NCBI GenBank assembly: GCA_016715285.1
Contig: JADKAO010000001.1
Location: 620,001 to 684,000 of the forward strand
Direction: 5' to 3'
From: Actinomycetales bacterium
Lineage (GTDB): Bacteria; Actinomycetota; Actinomycetes; Actinomycetales; Dermatophilaceae
DNA length: 64,000 nt
The position numbers and the translations under genes were made by a program. Below the pieces are notes generated by a model, which searched no databases, was not told the origin of the DNA, and saw only the letters and a program-made list of their open reading frames with translations. Positions 34,585 to 47,036 of the stretch are shown here, piece by piece. Position 1 is the stretch's first letter, and each line of letters begins with the position of its first letter.

Positions 34585-34592
<8 letters not shown>
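33132..34592 (-). CDS. gltD: Glutamate synthase small subunit
   Basis: 486 residues from ATG 34592. It passes electrons from NAD(P)H to GltB. N-terminal cysteine clusters for two 4Fe-4S centres are CMDCGIPFCHSGCPLGN and CPAPCETACVLG. The FAD motif is VVGSGPAGLAAAQQL and the NAD(P) motif IGGGDTGADCIGTA. The end has GVFVAGDAGRGQSLIVWAI. Length and motifs are normal. The start overlaps the gltB stop by 8 bases (ATGGCTGA). Followed by a strong hairpin. Confidence 0.97.
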
Positions 34593-39150
<4,558 letters not shown>

Positions 39151-39152
39151 GG

Positions 39153-39184
39153 GAGAGCCTCACCGTCCGACACCAGGGGCTCTC
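39153..39184 (-). promoter_or_regulatory. Hairpin overlapping the gltB ribosome-binding region
   Basis: On the gltB strand, GAGAGCC (39184-39178) can pair with GGCTCTC (39159-39153), which ends 2 bases before the ATG. The likely Shine-Dalgarno (GGTGAGG) runs into the 3' arm, so the fold could limit ribosome access. There is no homology to a known riboswitch that I recognise. Confidence 0.35.
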
Positions 39185-39274
39185 ATCGAGCCGACATGGA
39201 CAAAAGAGCTGGACGGCGATGGCCAGCCTGAGCAGGATAGCGGCCCGGTTGGCCGCCCTACACTGTGAAACGCG

Positions 39275-40168
39275 TCATTCCGTATTTTGAGACTCGGCGC
39301 TCTCATGGTGAGACGTGGAGCGGGCTGCACGGAGATAGAGCACCGCACCCAGCGCGAAGACGAGGAGCGAGACCCAGACGTTAACCCGTTGGCCGAGAAT
39401 GCGATTGGCCTCGTCGGTGCGCATCAGCTCGATGACGACGCGCCCCAGCGGATACCCCATGACGACGAAGGCCGCACAGACCTGCCCAGGCTTGAACTCG
39501 TGCCTCCGCTCCGCGAATACAAGGACCGCCACGAGGAGCAGACACCAGAGGCCCTCATACAAGAAGGTGGGGTGAAAGATGCCCTTCACGATCGGCTCAC
39601 CGGACGCATCGAGGAGCGCGTGCCCGGCGTTCTGGTCCCATTCGTAAATGCGCAGCCCCCAGGGCAGATCGGTCGGCGGACCGTAGATCTCGTTGTTGAA
39701 CCAGTTGCCTAGCCGCCCAAGTGCCTGAGCGATGAGGTACCCGGGCGCGGCCGCATCCACAAAGGTCGCCAGCGACAACCCTTGTCGACGACAGCCGAAC
39801 CACGCGCCGAGCGCACCGAGGGACACTGCCCCCCAAATCCCGAGGCCACCCTCCCAAATCCGCAACGCCTGCCACGGATTGCCGCCCTCGCCGAAGTACG
39901 GCTGCGGCGTCGTGATGACGTGATAGAGCCGGCCGCCGACAATGCCGAAAGGCACCGCCCACGCCGCGATGTCGAGGACGGAGTACTGCTCAGCCCCTCG
40001 GCGATCGAGCCGGCGCTGGGCAATCCAGATGGCGACAACAATGCCGAGCAAGATGCTGAAGGCATAGCCGCGGATCGGCAACGGACCCAGGTGCCACACA
40101 CCCGTCGACGGGCTGGGGATCTCGGCCGGCCAGCCGGCGGCCGCGACCACGGAGGCGAGGGCAGGCAT
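39275..40168 (-). CDS. lgt: Prolipoprotein diacylglyceryl transferase
   Basis: 297 residues with seven transmembrane segments. The Lgt signature is GRLGNWFNNEIYG (151-163). Other conserved text: PIRGYAFSILLGIV (31-44), VPFGIVGGRLYHVIT with the essential Arg and His, and HPTFLYEGLW. It transfers diacylglycerol from phosphatidylglycerol to the lipobox cysteine of prelipoproteins, for example the UgpB-like protein and the 55.2-kb lipoprotein in this window. The position after trpA, separated here by two thiol/redox-type genes, follows the actinobacterial trpBA-lgt order. The start shares a base with the preceding stop. Confidence 0.96.
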   Translation of the reverse strand: MPALASVVAAAGWPAEIPSPSTGVWHLGPLPIRGYAFSILLGIVVAIWIAQRRLDRRGAEQYSVLDIAAWAVPFGIVGGRLYHVITTPQPYFGEGGNPWQALRIWEGGLGIWGAVSLGALGAWFGCRRQGLSLATFVDAAAPGYLIAQALGRLGNWFNNEIYGPPTDLPWGLRIYEWDQNAGHALLDASGEPIVKGIFHPTFLYEGLWCLLLVAVLVFAERRHEFKPGQVCAAFVVMGYPLGRVVIELMRTDEANRILGQRVNVWVSLLVFALGAVLYLRAARSTSHHESAESQNTE

Positions 40169-41007
40169 CAGCCCTTCGCTGCCTGGACGGCTGCCGTGAG
40201 CTCAGCGGGGTTGCCGGTCAGCTTGAGGACGGTGCCGTTGATCTTGATCGTCGGTGTTCCGGTGACGCCGCTCTTTTCACTGGTGTCCTCGAGCGCGGCA
40301 ATGTGTGCCTGATACGTGAGGCTCTGCTGACAGGTCTGCCACGTCGCGAGGTCCGCGACCCCAACTGACACCGCGAACTGCTTCAGTTGGTCGTCGGTGT
40401 ATCCGGTGCCTTCCTTGGCGGGCTGCGCGGCATACACGGCCCCCATGTAGGGGTAGAACTTGCCTTGGTCCGCAGCGCAGAAGGCGCCGTTAGCTGCCCG
40501 GACGGACGAGTCGTTGCGCAGCATCATGTCGAGGAAGGTCATCGTGTGCACGACGAGTTTGACCTGGTTGTTCTGGACGAGTTGCGCCACCGTGGGCCCA
40601 TAGCGCCCTTCGAAGAGAGCACAGGCCGGGCACTGTGGGTCCTCGTAGACGTCGAGTGTGGGCACGCCTTGCGCCTGTGGGTTGACGACCATGGCTTGAC
40701 CGAAGCCCAAGGCCCCCTTGGGGACAGCTCCGTTGCTAGCGGGGTTCGCGGTTCCGGGCGCCGACGTGGCCCCCGTGGGAGCTGTACCTCCCGTCGCCGC
40801 TGCGCCGCCGGTGCCTGCGGAAGCCCCTGATCCCGCTGTGATCGCTGGTGTGCCGCTCGATCCGGGATTGGACTTGCCGATCCCGATGAACAGCAGTGCG
40901 ACGACGACCGCGACCGACACCAGGGCGATGAGCCCGCCGATGAGGATCCGGTTGGTCGAGGAAGGAGCTGTGGCGGCTAGTTTGTCGGTCGCGTCAGGAC
41001 GAGGCAT
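40168..41007 (-). CDS. Membrane-anchored DsbA/thioredoxin-like protein
   Basis: 279 residues. One N-terminal transmembrane helix (about 21-43), then a long Gly/Ala/Thr linker (50-95) and a DsbA-like thioredoxin domain. The active site CPAC (126-129) lies in DVYEDPQCPACALFEGRYG. The cis-Pro loop is GVTGTPTIKING. Two more cysteines (GAFCAADQG, WQTCQQSL) could form a second disulfide. It probably oxidises or isomerises exported proteins outside the membrane. The neighbouring MauE/DoxX-like membrane protein is a plausible redox partner, 31 bases upstream. ATG 41007. Confidence 0.88.
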   Translation of the reverse strand: MPRPDATDKLAATAPSSTNRILIGGLIALVSVAVVVALLFIGIGKSNPGSSGTPAITAGSGASAGTGGAAATGGTAPTGATSAPGTANPASNGAVPKGALGFGQAMVVNPQAQGVPTLDVYEDPQCPACALFEGRYGPTVAQLVQNNQVKLVVHTMTFLDMMLRNDSSVRAANGAFCAADQGKFYPYMGAVYAAQPAKEGTGYTDDQLKQFAVSVGVADLATWQTCQQSLTYQAHIAALEDTSEKSGVTGTPTIKINGTVLKLTGNPAELTAAVQAAKG

Positions 41008-41038
41008 GCCGACATTGTCCCCTATGTGCGTGCCCGAC

Positions 41039-41494
41039 TCAGAACCGGTCGTCCAACGCAAATGCAGATCGCGGTGCGCGCACCAGCCATAACGACGCAC
41101 CGAGCATGAGCAGGTCACGTCCAAGCTCCAGCGGGTATGCCGTCCGCCCCGGTTCGATCGACCCGCCGCCACCAAAGCAGCCGCAGTCAATCGACAACCC
41201 CTGAGCCCAGGCCCAGACAATGCCGATGATGAACGCCACGATGAGTAACGCCGACAGCGCCGCGGCAACCCGGGTGAAGGCCCCGAGGACGAGCAGCAAG
41301 CCAACGATGATCTCGATCGCCGGAAGGGCATAGCCGACATAGCCCGCGAGGTCGTAGGGCAGGAGTTGGTAGGCGCGCACCGCGAAAGCCGATGCGGGGA
41401 GATTCGTGATCTTGAGGCCACCCGCGACGATGAGCACGAGGCCCAGGGCGATCCGGACGAGCCCCCGCACGAGCTCCCAGCGGCGTTCAGTCAC
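41039..41494 (-). CDS. MauE/DoxX-family membrane protein
   Basis: 151 residues with four transmembrane helices. GLVRIALGLVLIVAGGLKI and YALPAIEIIVGLLLVLGAFT are typical of the MauE/DoxX superfamily. A periplasmic-side CGCFGGGG motif between helices 3 and 4 gives a cysteine pair, as in MauE-type proteins that support disulfide chemistry. It is paired with the DsbA-like protein and overlaps the trpA stop by 4 bases, so it is transcribed with the trp genes. A role as electron acceptor or partner for the DsbA-like protein is an inference. Confidence 0.82.
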   Translation of the reverse strand: MTERRWELVRGLVRIALGLVLIVAGGLKITNLPASAFAVRAYQLLPYDLAGYVGYALPAIEIIVGLLLVLGAFTRVAAALSALLIVAFIIGIVWAWAQGLSIDCGCFGGGGSIEPGRTAYPLELGRDLLMLGASLWLVRAPRSAFALDDRF

Positions 41495-42294
41495 CCGCGT
41501 CCCTCTCGGACGCCCGCGGCGAGCTCAGCTGCCAGGCGACCCACAGCGCTGGGCCCGCCTTCGTCGAGCGCGCGCACGAGGGCTGACCCGACGATGACGC
41601 CGTCTGCGTATCGCGCGACCTCCGCCGCTTGCGCTCGATTCGAGACGCCGAGGCCCACACAGACGGGCAGGTCGGTCACCGCTCGGGTGCGCGCCACCAC
41701 GTCCGCCGCGGCGTCGCCGACCGACGCTCGAGTTCCCGTCACGCCCATCGTCGAGGCGGCATACACAAAGCCGCGGCAGGCAGCGGTCGCGACCGAGAGT
41801 CGCTCGGTCGTCGACGACGGAGCGACGAGGAAGACGGGGTCAAGATCGTGACGGCGCGCGGCTTCGAGCCATTCGCTGGCTTCGTCGGGAATGAGGTCGG
41901 GTGTGATGACGCCGCTCCCACCCGCTGCCGCCAAGTCGGCCGCGAAGCGGTCGACACCACGGCGCAGGATGAGATTCCAATAGCTCATGACGTATGCCGG
42001 TGCGCCAGCTGCAACGGATGCCGCCACCGCCGTGAAGACGTCATCGACGGTCATGCCAGCTGCCAGCGCGGTCTCCGTCGCGCGTTGAATGACCGGACCG
42101 TCCATGAGTGGGTCGCTGTAGGGGACGCCCACCTCAACGATGTCAACGCCACCTTCGACAATGGCGGCAATCGCCTCGAGGCTGCCGGCGAGGGTTGGGA
42201 AGCCGACCGGCAGGTAGCCGATCAGAGCGGCCCGCCCCTCCTCGCGGCACGCAGCCAGCGCCGAGGATCCAGCGCTGGGTGTGGTGCTCGTCAC
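41491..42294 (-). CDS. trpA: Tryptophan synthase alpha chain
   Basis: 267 residues, TIM barrel. It splits indole-3-glycerol phosphate to indole and glyceraldehyde-3-phosphate. Catalytic Glu54 (IVEVGVPYSDP) and Asp65 (MDGP) align with Glu49 and Asp60 of the E. coli enzyme. LIGYLPVGFPT is the opening block, and VCVGLGVSNRAQA is the phosphate-binding region. Overlaps trpB by 4 bases (GTG start at 42294) and the MauE-like gene by 4 bases. Confidence 0.96.
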   Translation of the reverse strand: MTSTTPSAGSSALAACREEGRAALIGYLPVGFPTLAGSLEAIAAIVEGGVDIVEVGVPYSDPLMDGPVIQRATETALAAGMTVDDVFTAVAASVAAGAPAYVMSYWNLILRRGVDRFAADLAAAGGSGVITPDLIPDEASEWLEAARRHDLDPVFLVAPSSTTERLSVATAACRGFVYAASTMGVTGTRASVGDAAADVVARTRAVTDLPVCVGLGVSNRAQAAEVARYADGVIVGSALVRALDEGGPSAVGRLAAELAAGVREGRG

Positions 42295-43511
42295 GGCATA
42301 CCCCCCTCGTCATCGCCCAAGAGCCCGAACCAGCGGGCGGCAGTATGCACGTCCTTGTCCCCGCGGCCGGAGAGGCTCACGAGCAGGACGGCGTCTGGGC
42401 CGAGTTCTTGACCGAGCACCATGGCGCCGGCCAGTGCGTGGGCCGACTCGATCGCGGGGAGGATCCCTTCGGTGCGGCTGAGGAGGCGGAAGGCCTCCAT
42501 GGCTTCAGCATCGGTGGCCGAGCGATATTCGGCCCGCCCCGTCTCGAAGAGGTGCGCGTGCTCGGGGCCAACGCTCGGATAATCCAATCCCGCAGAGACA
42601 GAATGGGATTCAATCGTTTGGCCGTCGTCGTCTTGCAGCACATAGGTCGCGGCACCGTGCAGCACCCCACGACTGCCGCCAGAGAAGCGGGCGGCGTGAC
42701 GGCCGGTCTCAACCCCATCGCCGCCTGCCTCGACTCCGACTAGCCGTACCGAGGCATCGTCGAGGAACCGGTGGAAGATGCCCATCGCATTGGATCCGCC
42801 ACCGACACAGGCGATCACGGCGTCGGGGAGGCGCCCCACAAGGTCGAGGACCTGAGCGCGGGCTTCGACGCCGATAATCCGGTGGAAGTCGCGCACCATC
42901 TCGGGGAACGGATAGGGGCCGGTCACGGTGCCGAGCACGTAATGCGTGTCGTCGACATTGGCAACCCAGTCGCGCAGCGCCTCGTTGACGGCATCTTTGA
43001 GCGTTTGACTGCCGTTGGTGACAGCGATGACCTCGGCACCGAGCAACCGCATCCGCGCAACGTTGAGGGCCTGGCGTTCGGTGTCGACCTTGCCCATATA
43101 GACGACGCAGTCGAGCCCTAAAAGCGCTGCGGCAGTAGCGGTTGCGACACCATGCTGACCCGCGCCGGTCTCAGCGATGACCCGCCGCTTGCCCATGCGC
43201 TTGGCCAACAAGGCTTGCCCGAGGACGTTATTGATCTTGTGTGAGCCCGTGTGGTTGAGGTCCTCGCGCTTGAGCAGGACCCGAGCCCCAGCGCAGTGCT
43301 CGGCAAACCTGGGGACCTCAGTGAGGATTGAGGGGCGGCCCGTATATGTGCGGTGCAGTCGGTCGAGTTCACCAACAAACTCTGGGTCGACCAGGGCCTT
43401 GCGGCGCACCTCGTCAAGTTGTTCGAGCGCGGGGATGAGGGCCTCTGGCACATAACGTCCACCGAAGTCGCCAAAGCGGCCGATGCCTGGGGAGCCGAGT
43501 GCTGCGGTCAT
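42291..43511 (-). CDS. trpB: Tryptophan synthase beta chain
   Basis: 406 residues. PLP enzyme that joins indole and serine. The PLP lysine is Lys92 in LNHTGSHKINN. The catalytic Glu lies in VIAETGAGQHGVATA. The phosphate loop is CVGGGSNAMGIF, and LDYPSVGPEHAHL is the regulatory region near the C-terminus. TrpB forms the alpha2-beta2 channeling complex with TrpA. Normal length. It overlaps trpC and trpA by 4 bases on each side. Confidence 0.97.
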   Translation of the reverse strand: MTAALGSPGIGRFGDFGGRYVPEALIPALEQLDEVRRKALVDPEFVGELDRLHRTYTGRPSILTEVPRFAEHCAGARVLLKREDLNHTGSHKINNVLGQALLAKRMGKRRVIAETGAGQHGVATATAAALLGLDCVVYMGKVDTERQALNVARMRLLGAEVIAVTNGSQTLKDAVNEALRDWVANVDDTHYVLGTVTGPYPFPEMVRDFHRIIGVEARAQVLDLVGRLPDAVIACVGGGSNAMGIFHRFLDDASVRLVGVEAGGDGVETGRHAARFSGGSRGVLHGAATYVLQDDDGQTIESHSVSAGLDYPSVGPEHAHLFETGRAEYRSATDAEAMEAFRLLSRTEGILPAIESAHALAGAMVLGQELGPDAVLLVSLSGRGDKDVHTAARWFGLLGDDEGGMP

Positions 43512-44341
43512 CGGGAGGTCTCCTCTCCAGATGTCGGTATGCCGTGTGCCCGCACCGCTGCGAACTGCGCGACGGTGGCGGCGGGGTCTCCGTGGATCAC
43601 GAGAGCCTCTCCGACGAGCACAGCATCGGCGCCAGCGTTGGCGTAGGCCTGGACATCTGCGACGTCACGAATCCCCGATTCGGCGACCGCGACGGCGGTG
43701 TCGGGGATGAGCGGCCGCAATCGGGCAAAGACTGACCTGTCAACCTCGAGCGTCTTGAGGTTGCGCGCGTTGACGCCAATGACCCGAGCTCCGCTGGCAA
43801 CGGCCCTGATGGTTTCTTCTTCATCGTGGACTTCGACGAGCGCTGTCATGCCGAGTGCTTCGGCCTGCTCACGCATCGATACGAGTTGAGTGTCGTCGAG
43901 GGCGGCGACGATGAGGAGGATGAGGTCTGCCCCCCAGGCTCGCGCCTCGACGATCTGATAGGGGTCGACCATAAAATCTTTGCGCAGCACCGGGATTGCC
44001 ACTGCCTCGCGCACGGCGTGGAGGTCATCGAGGCTGCCGCCAAAGCGGCGCTGCTCGGTCAAGACACTGACCGCGGTGGCGCCGCCAGCGGCATACTCAG
44101 AGGCGAGGGCAGCGGGGTCCTCGATAGCCGCGAGGGTGCCCTTGCTGGGACTCGAGCGTTTGACTTCGGCGATGACTGCTGTGCCGGTGGCAGCTCGCAG
44201 CGCGGCCTCGGCGTTGAGCCCGCGCCCGCGCGCGGCGGCGCGGAGCTCAAGCTGCTCTCGGGAGGTCGACGCCTGCCGGAGAGCGAGGTCAGCGCGGACA
44301 CCATCGATGATGCTGTCGAGGACACTCGGGGTGGGTGGCAC
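43508..44341 (-). CDS. trpC: Indole-3-glycerol phosphate synthase
   Basis: 277 residues, TIM barrel. The catalytic lysine pair is in AEVKRSSPSKG (Lys61, Lys67). LRKDFMVDPYQIVEARAWGAD, IGVNARNLKTLEVD and AESGIRDVADV are standard blocks. It closes the indole ring from CdRP. A monofunctional enzyme, with no TrpF domain fused, as in other actinobacteria. The start lies 24 bases downstream of the DUF2752 gene. Confidence 0.96.
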   Translation of the reverse strand: MPPTPSVLDSIIDGVRADLALRQASTSREQLELRAAARGRGLNAEAALRAATGTAVIAEVKRSSPSKGTLAAIEDPAALASEYAAGGATAVSVLTEQRRFGGSLDDLHAVREAVAIPVLRKDFMVDPYQIVEARAWGADLILLIVAALDDTQLVSMREQAEALGMTALVEVHDEEETIRAVASGARVIGVNARNLKTLEVDRSVFARLRPLIPDTAVAVAESGIRDVADVQAYANAGADAVLVGEALVIHGDPAATVAQFAAVRAHGIPTSGEETSR

Positions 44342-44364
44342 CGGTCAAATCTACGTGGTCAGCG

Positions 44365-44769
44365 CTAAGCGGGCGAAAGCCAGTCCCATCCTGGGACATT
44401 GCGCAGCACCCAGAACGCCACGGTGGCAAGGAGAGCGAGCCGGAATCCCCATCCGTCGGGGGTGATGCGCACGGGGGGACGACCGCGGGCGAACCACCAG
44501 GCTCCGCCGATGAGGCCCACGGCGAGGAGGGGCAGGACCAGTGGGTGGAAGCTCAGGGACTCCGCAACGTTGCCGTGCATGAGGGCGTGCGCTGAGCGCA
44601 GGCCGCCGCAGCCGGGGCAATAGAAGCCGGTCGTGGCCAGGATGGGGCACGGGAGATAGCGACCCGACTCGCCGGGGTTAACGGCATACAGGTATGCCGT
44701 CGCCGCGACTCCTCCGGCCGCGAGTAGCACCCTGCGCGAGCGCCTTGGCGATGCCCCAGTGAATGCCAC
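44365..44769 (-). CDS. DUF2752 family membrane protein
   Basis: 134 residues from GTG 44769. Two or three hydrophobic segments surround the family motif GFYCPGCGGLRSAHALMHGN with its conserved CPGCG. Earlier text YLPCPILATTG supplies another cysteine. Function unknown; the gene belongs to the trp cluster of many actinobacteria. It contains an internal palindromic pair of the GTATGCCG word (44681-44700), where the overlap encodes the peptide TAYLYAV. Confidence 0.85.
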   Translation of the reverse strand: MAFTGASPRRSRRVLLAAGGVAATAYLYAVNPGESGRYLPCPILATTGFYCPGCGGLRSAHALMHGNVAESLSFHPLVLPLLAVGLIGGAWWFARGRPPVRITPDGWGFRLALLATVAFWVLRNVPGWDWLSPA

Positions 44770-44782
44770 TGAACCCCTTCTC

Positions 44783-45160
44783 TTACCGGAACGGCCCGGT
44801 CGACCTCGCAAGCCAGAGATGCACCAGGCTCACGACCCACAATGCTGTAGAAACGATGCCAAGGATCAGGCCGGCGGTGGCCATCTCAGAACCCGACTGG
44901 TAACCGCGAGAGGATCTGATCTCGCGCTCAGCCTGTCGAGCCTCCATGATCGCAATCGGGCCGAGGATGAAGCCTAAGCAGACAAACCCCAGGATGCCGT
45001 AGATGAACGCTCGCCGCGCACCCTTGTTGAGCGTTGGCACCACGGGGTACGCAGTGACCCGTGGGTTGGGGGCGACCGAGTTGGCCGGCGTGTGGACCGC
45101 GCACCGATGCGCGCAGGTCAGCAGAGGTGCGGGCGAAGCAGAGGGGGATATTTCATACAC
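44783..45160 (-). CDS. DUF4190 family membrane protein
   Basis: 125 residues from GTG 45160; the start is not certain because the first 40 residues are unconserved. The DUF4190 domain has two helices in NKGARRAFIYGILGFVCLGF followed by ILGPIAIMEARQAEREI, and then SEMATAGLILGIVSTALWVV. This domain occurs in many actinobacterial membrane proteins of unknown function. It is a shorter relative of the gene immediately upstream (45321-45800), so a local duplication is likely. Confidence 0.75.
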   Translation of the reverse strand: MYEISPSASPAPLLTCAHRCAVHTPANSVAPNPRVTAYPVVPTLNKGARRAFIYGILGFVCLGFILGPIAIMEARQAEREIRSSRGYQSGSEMATAGLILGIVSTALWVVSLVHLWLARSTGPFR

Positions 45161-45244
45161 GTGGCGTCCCGTCCTGGTTCTCTCCGCGAGCCAATGGAGC
45201 TCGCATCAAGGACAGTAATGAGTGTGCCCGCACCCTCGAGTGGG

Positions 45245-45253
45245 TTATCCACA
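45245..45253 (+). other. Isolated DnaA-box match
   Basis: TTATCCACA, the classical DnaA 9-mer, in the gap between two DUF4190 genes. It stands alone. There is no dnaA, dnaN or box cluster, so it is not an origin; titration or chance are both possible. Confidence 0.3.
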
Positions 45254-45266
45254 GCCCCCAGACGCC

Positions 45267-45301
45267 AGCGCGCGCCGCTCCCATCTGGAGCGACGCGCGC
45301 T
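45267..45301 (-). terminator. 15-bp terminator hairpin after the Pro-rich DUF4190 gene
   Basis: AGCGCGCGCCGCTCC (45267-45281) pairs with GGAGCGACGCGCGCT (45287-45301) with one mismatch and a CATCT loop. It lies 20 bases after the stop at 45321. Confidence 0.75.
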
Positions 45302-45320
45302 GTCTCGCCGAGCGTGTCGG

Positions 45321-45800
45321 CTAGTTAGATGCCAAGCGGTAGATGAGCCCGATCGCCCACAGGACGAGGGCGACGATACCCAGGATGAACCCGGCCTTCG
45401 CCATGCCCTCGCCGGTCTGCCGGCCACCGGATGCTGCGATCTCGGCCTGCGCCTTGCGGGAGAACACGATGGCGAGCGGACCGAGAACGACCCCGAAACA
45501 CAGGAATCCGACGATCCCGCAAATGAGCGAGATCAGGGCGTTCTGGTTGCGGACCGGAGCGCCGAATCCTTGTGCCGGCATCCCATAACCAGGCTGCGGG
45601 GGCGGCGCTGGCGGACCGGAGTAGCCGCCACCGTAGGCACCGCCATGGCTGCCCTCAGCGGGTGGCGGCGGCGTGGGTGAGGAGTAGCCGCCACCGTAAG
45701 GGCCACTCTGGCCTCCGTCTTGCGGCGGTGGAGGTCCACCGTAGCCACCCGGCGGTGGCGGTGGTGGGGGCGGTGGCGGCGGAGGGGATCCGTAGGACAT
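45321..45800 (-). CDS. DUF4190 protein with Pro/Gly-rich N-terminal tail
   Basis: 159 residues from ATG 45800. The first ~85 residues are low-complexity Pro/Gly/Tyr sequence starting MSYGSPPPPPPPPPPPPGGY. The rest is a two-helix DUF4190 domain (ALISLICGIVGFLCFGVVLG; KAGFILGIVALVLWAIGLIY). The same opening occurs in the neighbouring RDD gene, though the membrane domains are unrelated. Disordered cytoplasmic tails of this kind are common in actinobacterial envelope proteins. Function unknown. An AAAGGGA Shine-Dalgarno lies upstream. Confidence 0.8.
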   Translation of the reverse strand: MSYGSPPPPPPPPPPPPGGYGGPPPPQDGGQSGPYGGGYSSPTPPPPAEGSHGGAYGGGYSGPPAPPPQPGYGMPAQGFGAPVRNQNALISLICGIVGFLCFGVVLGPLAIVFSRKAQAEIAASGGRQTGEGMAKAGFILGIVALVLWAIGLIYRLASN

Positions 45801-45929
45801 GGGCATTCCCTTTCGTTGGGGCGGATGTCCAGAACCGGTACAACAGCAGAGGAAAGCCTAACCAGCGGCACGATCAGACGCGACCGCAACGCGGGTCCAA
45901 TACGGGAAAGGAACGGGTTGGGGCGCAGG

Positions 45930-46604
45930 TTACTTCGGGACCGTGAGCACGTAGGTGTTCATCACCTTGTCACCCCAGGTCTGCCGTTTGGCATCCCAGA
46001 GTGGGGCCAGCCAGCCAATGGGAAGTCCGCAGATGATGGAGTCGAGGATGTGAGCAATATCGCGCAACAGGGCCTTGCCCGTCCCTAGAGGGGCGCCATT
46101 GGCGTCGACAAGTGTGACTCCGGCCATCTTGCGACCGATGGTTTGACCCTGGCCACCCTTGATCCCGCGGTTCCAGACCCACACGGCGATCATGATCACC
46201 AAACCGAGCAAGAGCAGGCCCAGGTTGCCGGCGCTGGTGGACGCCGTCGTCTGCCCGTTGATGGTCAACGTGGTGGTCTTGGGCAGGCCGATGAAGTAGA
46301 GGATCGATCCCGGAATGGACAGGGCGTAATCGACAATGTAGCCCAGCGCGCGCTGTGGCCATTGAGCGAGCGCTCCGGCACCCGGAGTAGATGACCCGAC
46401 GCCACCGGGCGCACCATACGGTCCAGGCATCTGCACTGGCGGCGGTGGCGGTGCGCCGTATGGCGTCGGGGGCGGCGCACCATAACCCGGCTGCTGTCCG
46501 TAACCGCCACTGCTGGGGAATCCGTCGGACGGTGGCGGCGCGCCATAGCCGCCACCGGGTGGCGGCGGCGGAGGCGGGGGCGGAGGGGGCGTGCCGTACG
46601 ACAT
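45930..46604 (-). CDS. RDD family membrane protein with Pro/Gly-rich N-terminal tail
   Basis: 224 residues. Residues 1-~80 are Pro/Gly/Tyr-rich, opening MSYGTPPPPPPPPPPPGGGY. The RDD domain follows: first helix PQRALGYIVDYALSIPGSIL (Arg and Asp of the name motif), second helix LGLLLLGLVIMIAVWVWNRG, then GQTIGRKMAGVTLVDANG and KALLRDIAHILDSI. RDD proteins are of mostly unknown, possibly transport-related function. The polyproline tail is nearly identical to that of the neighbouring DUF4190 protein. It lies inside the trp cluster, where this gene is not usually found. Confidence 0.85.
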   Translation of the reverse strand: MSYGTPPPPPPPPPPPGGGYGAPPPSDGFPSSGGYGQQPGYGAPPPTPYGAPPPPPVQMPGPYGAPGGVGSSTPGAGALAQWPQRALGYIVDYALSIPGSILYFIGLPKTTTLTINGQTTASTSAGNLGLLLLGLVIMIAVWVWNRGIKGGQGQTIGRKMAGVTLVDANGAPLGTGKALLRDIAHILDSIICGLPIGWLAPLWDAKRQTWGDKVMNTYVLTVPK

Positions 46605-46758
46605 GACGTGTCCCTTTCACAGTGGATGGAGGCGAGGTAAGACGCCGAGATGGGAAGGCTAGGTCACACCCTGCCTCTCATGCGGGCTTTTCGCTCAGGT
46701 GACGCCGCGTGTCAGCGGTTGCACCCGACCCTCAAGGGGCGCCGGTCGAACCCGAGAG

Positions 46759-46977
46759 CTATTTGCGCGCAACGCTTTTGTCGACGCCGAAACCAGCCAT
46801 GGCGAGGACCTTGCCCGCGATGACGCCGATAACCGCGATCACGGCGCCGACGATGAAGAGCGTCTTGGACGCGACGACAACAGCCCACGCCATGACGGCG
46901 GAGGCAACGAGCAAGATGGCGACGCCGGTCCACGCTGCCGTGCTCTGCCCGTGGTTGTCGTGGTCAATGTCAGACAT
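46759..46977 (-). CDS. HGxxPAAW-family small membrane protein
   Basis: 72 residues. The N-terminal motif reads HGQSTAAW, a variant of the family HGxxPAAW in which Pro is Thr. Two transmembrane helices follow (about 16-34 and 38-60). Short proteins of this family sit beside trpE or the trp-associated membrane gene in many actinobacteria and have no known biochemical role. 60 bases downstream of the trp-associated membrane protein gene. Confidence 0.85.
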   Translation of the reverse strand: MSDIDHDNHGQSTAAWTGVAILLVASAVMAWAVVVASKTLFIVGAVIAVIGVIAGKVLAMAGFGVDKSVARK

Positions 46978-47036
46978 CGATCGTTCTCCTTCACGCGACC
47001 GCGCGATGCGGCTGAGGTCTTGTCGGGCACATTCTG

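Noticed and set aside
45245..45253. DnaA box as a replication origin
   Set aside because: A single box without a cluster, an AT-rich region or dnaA/dnaN neighbours.
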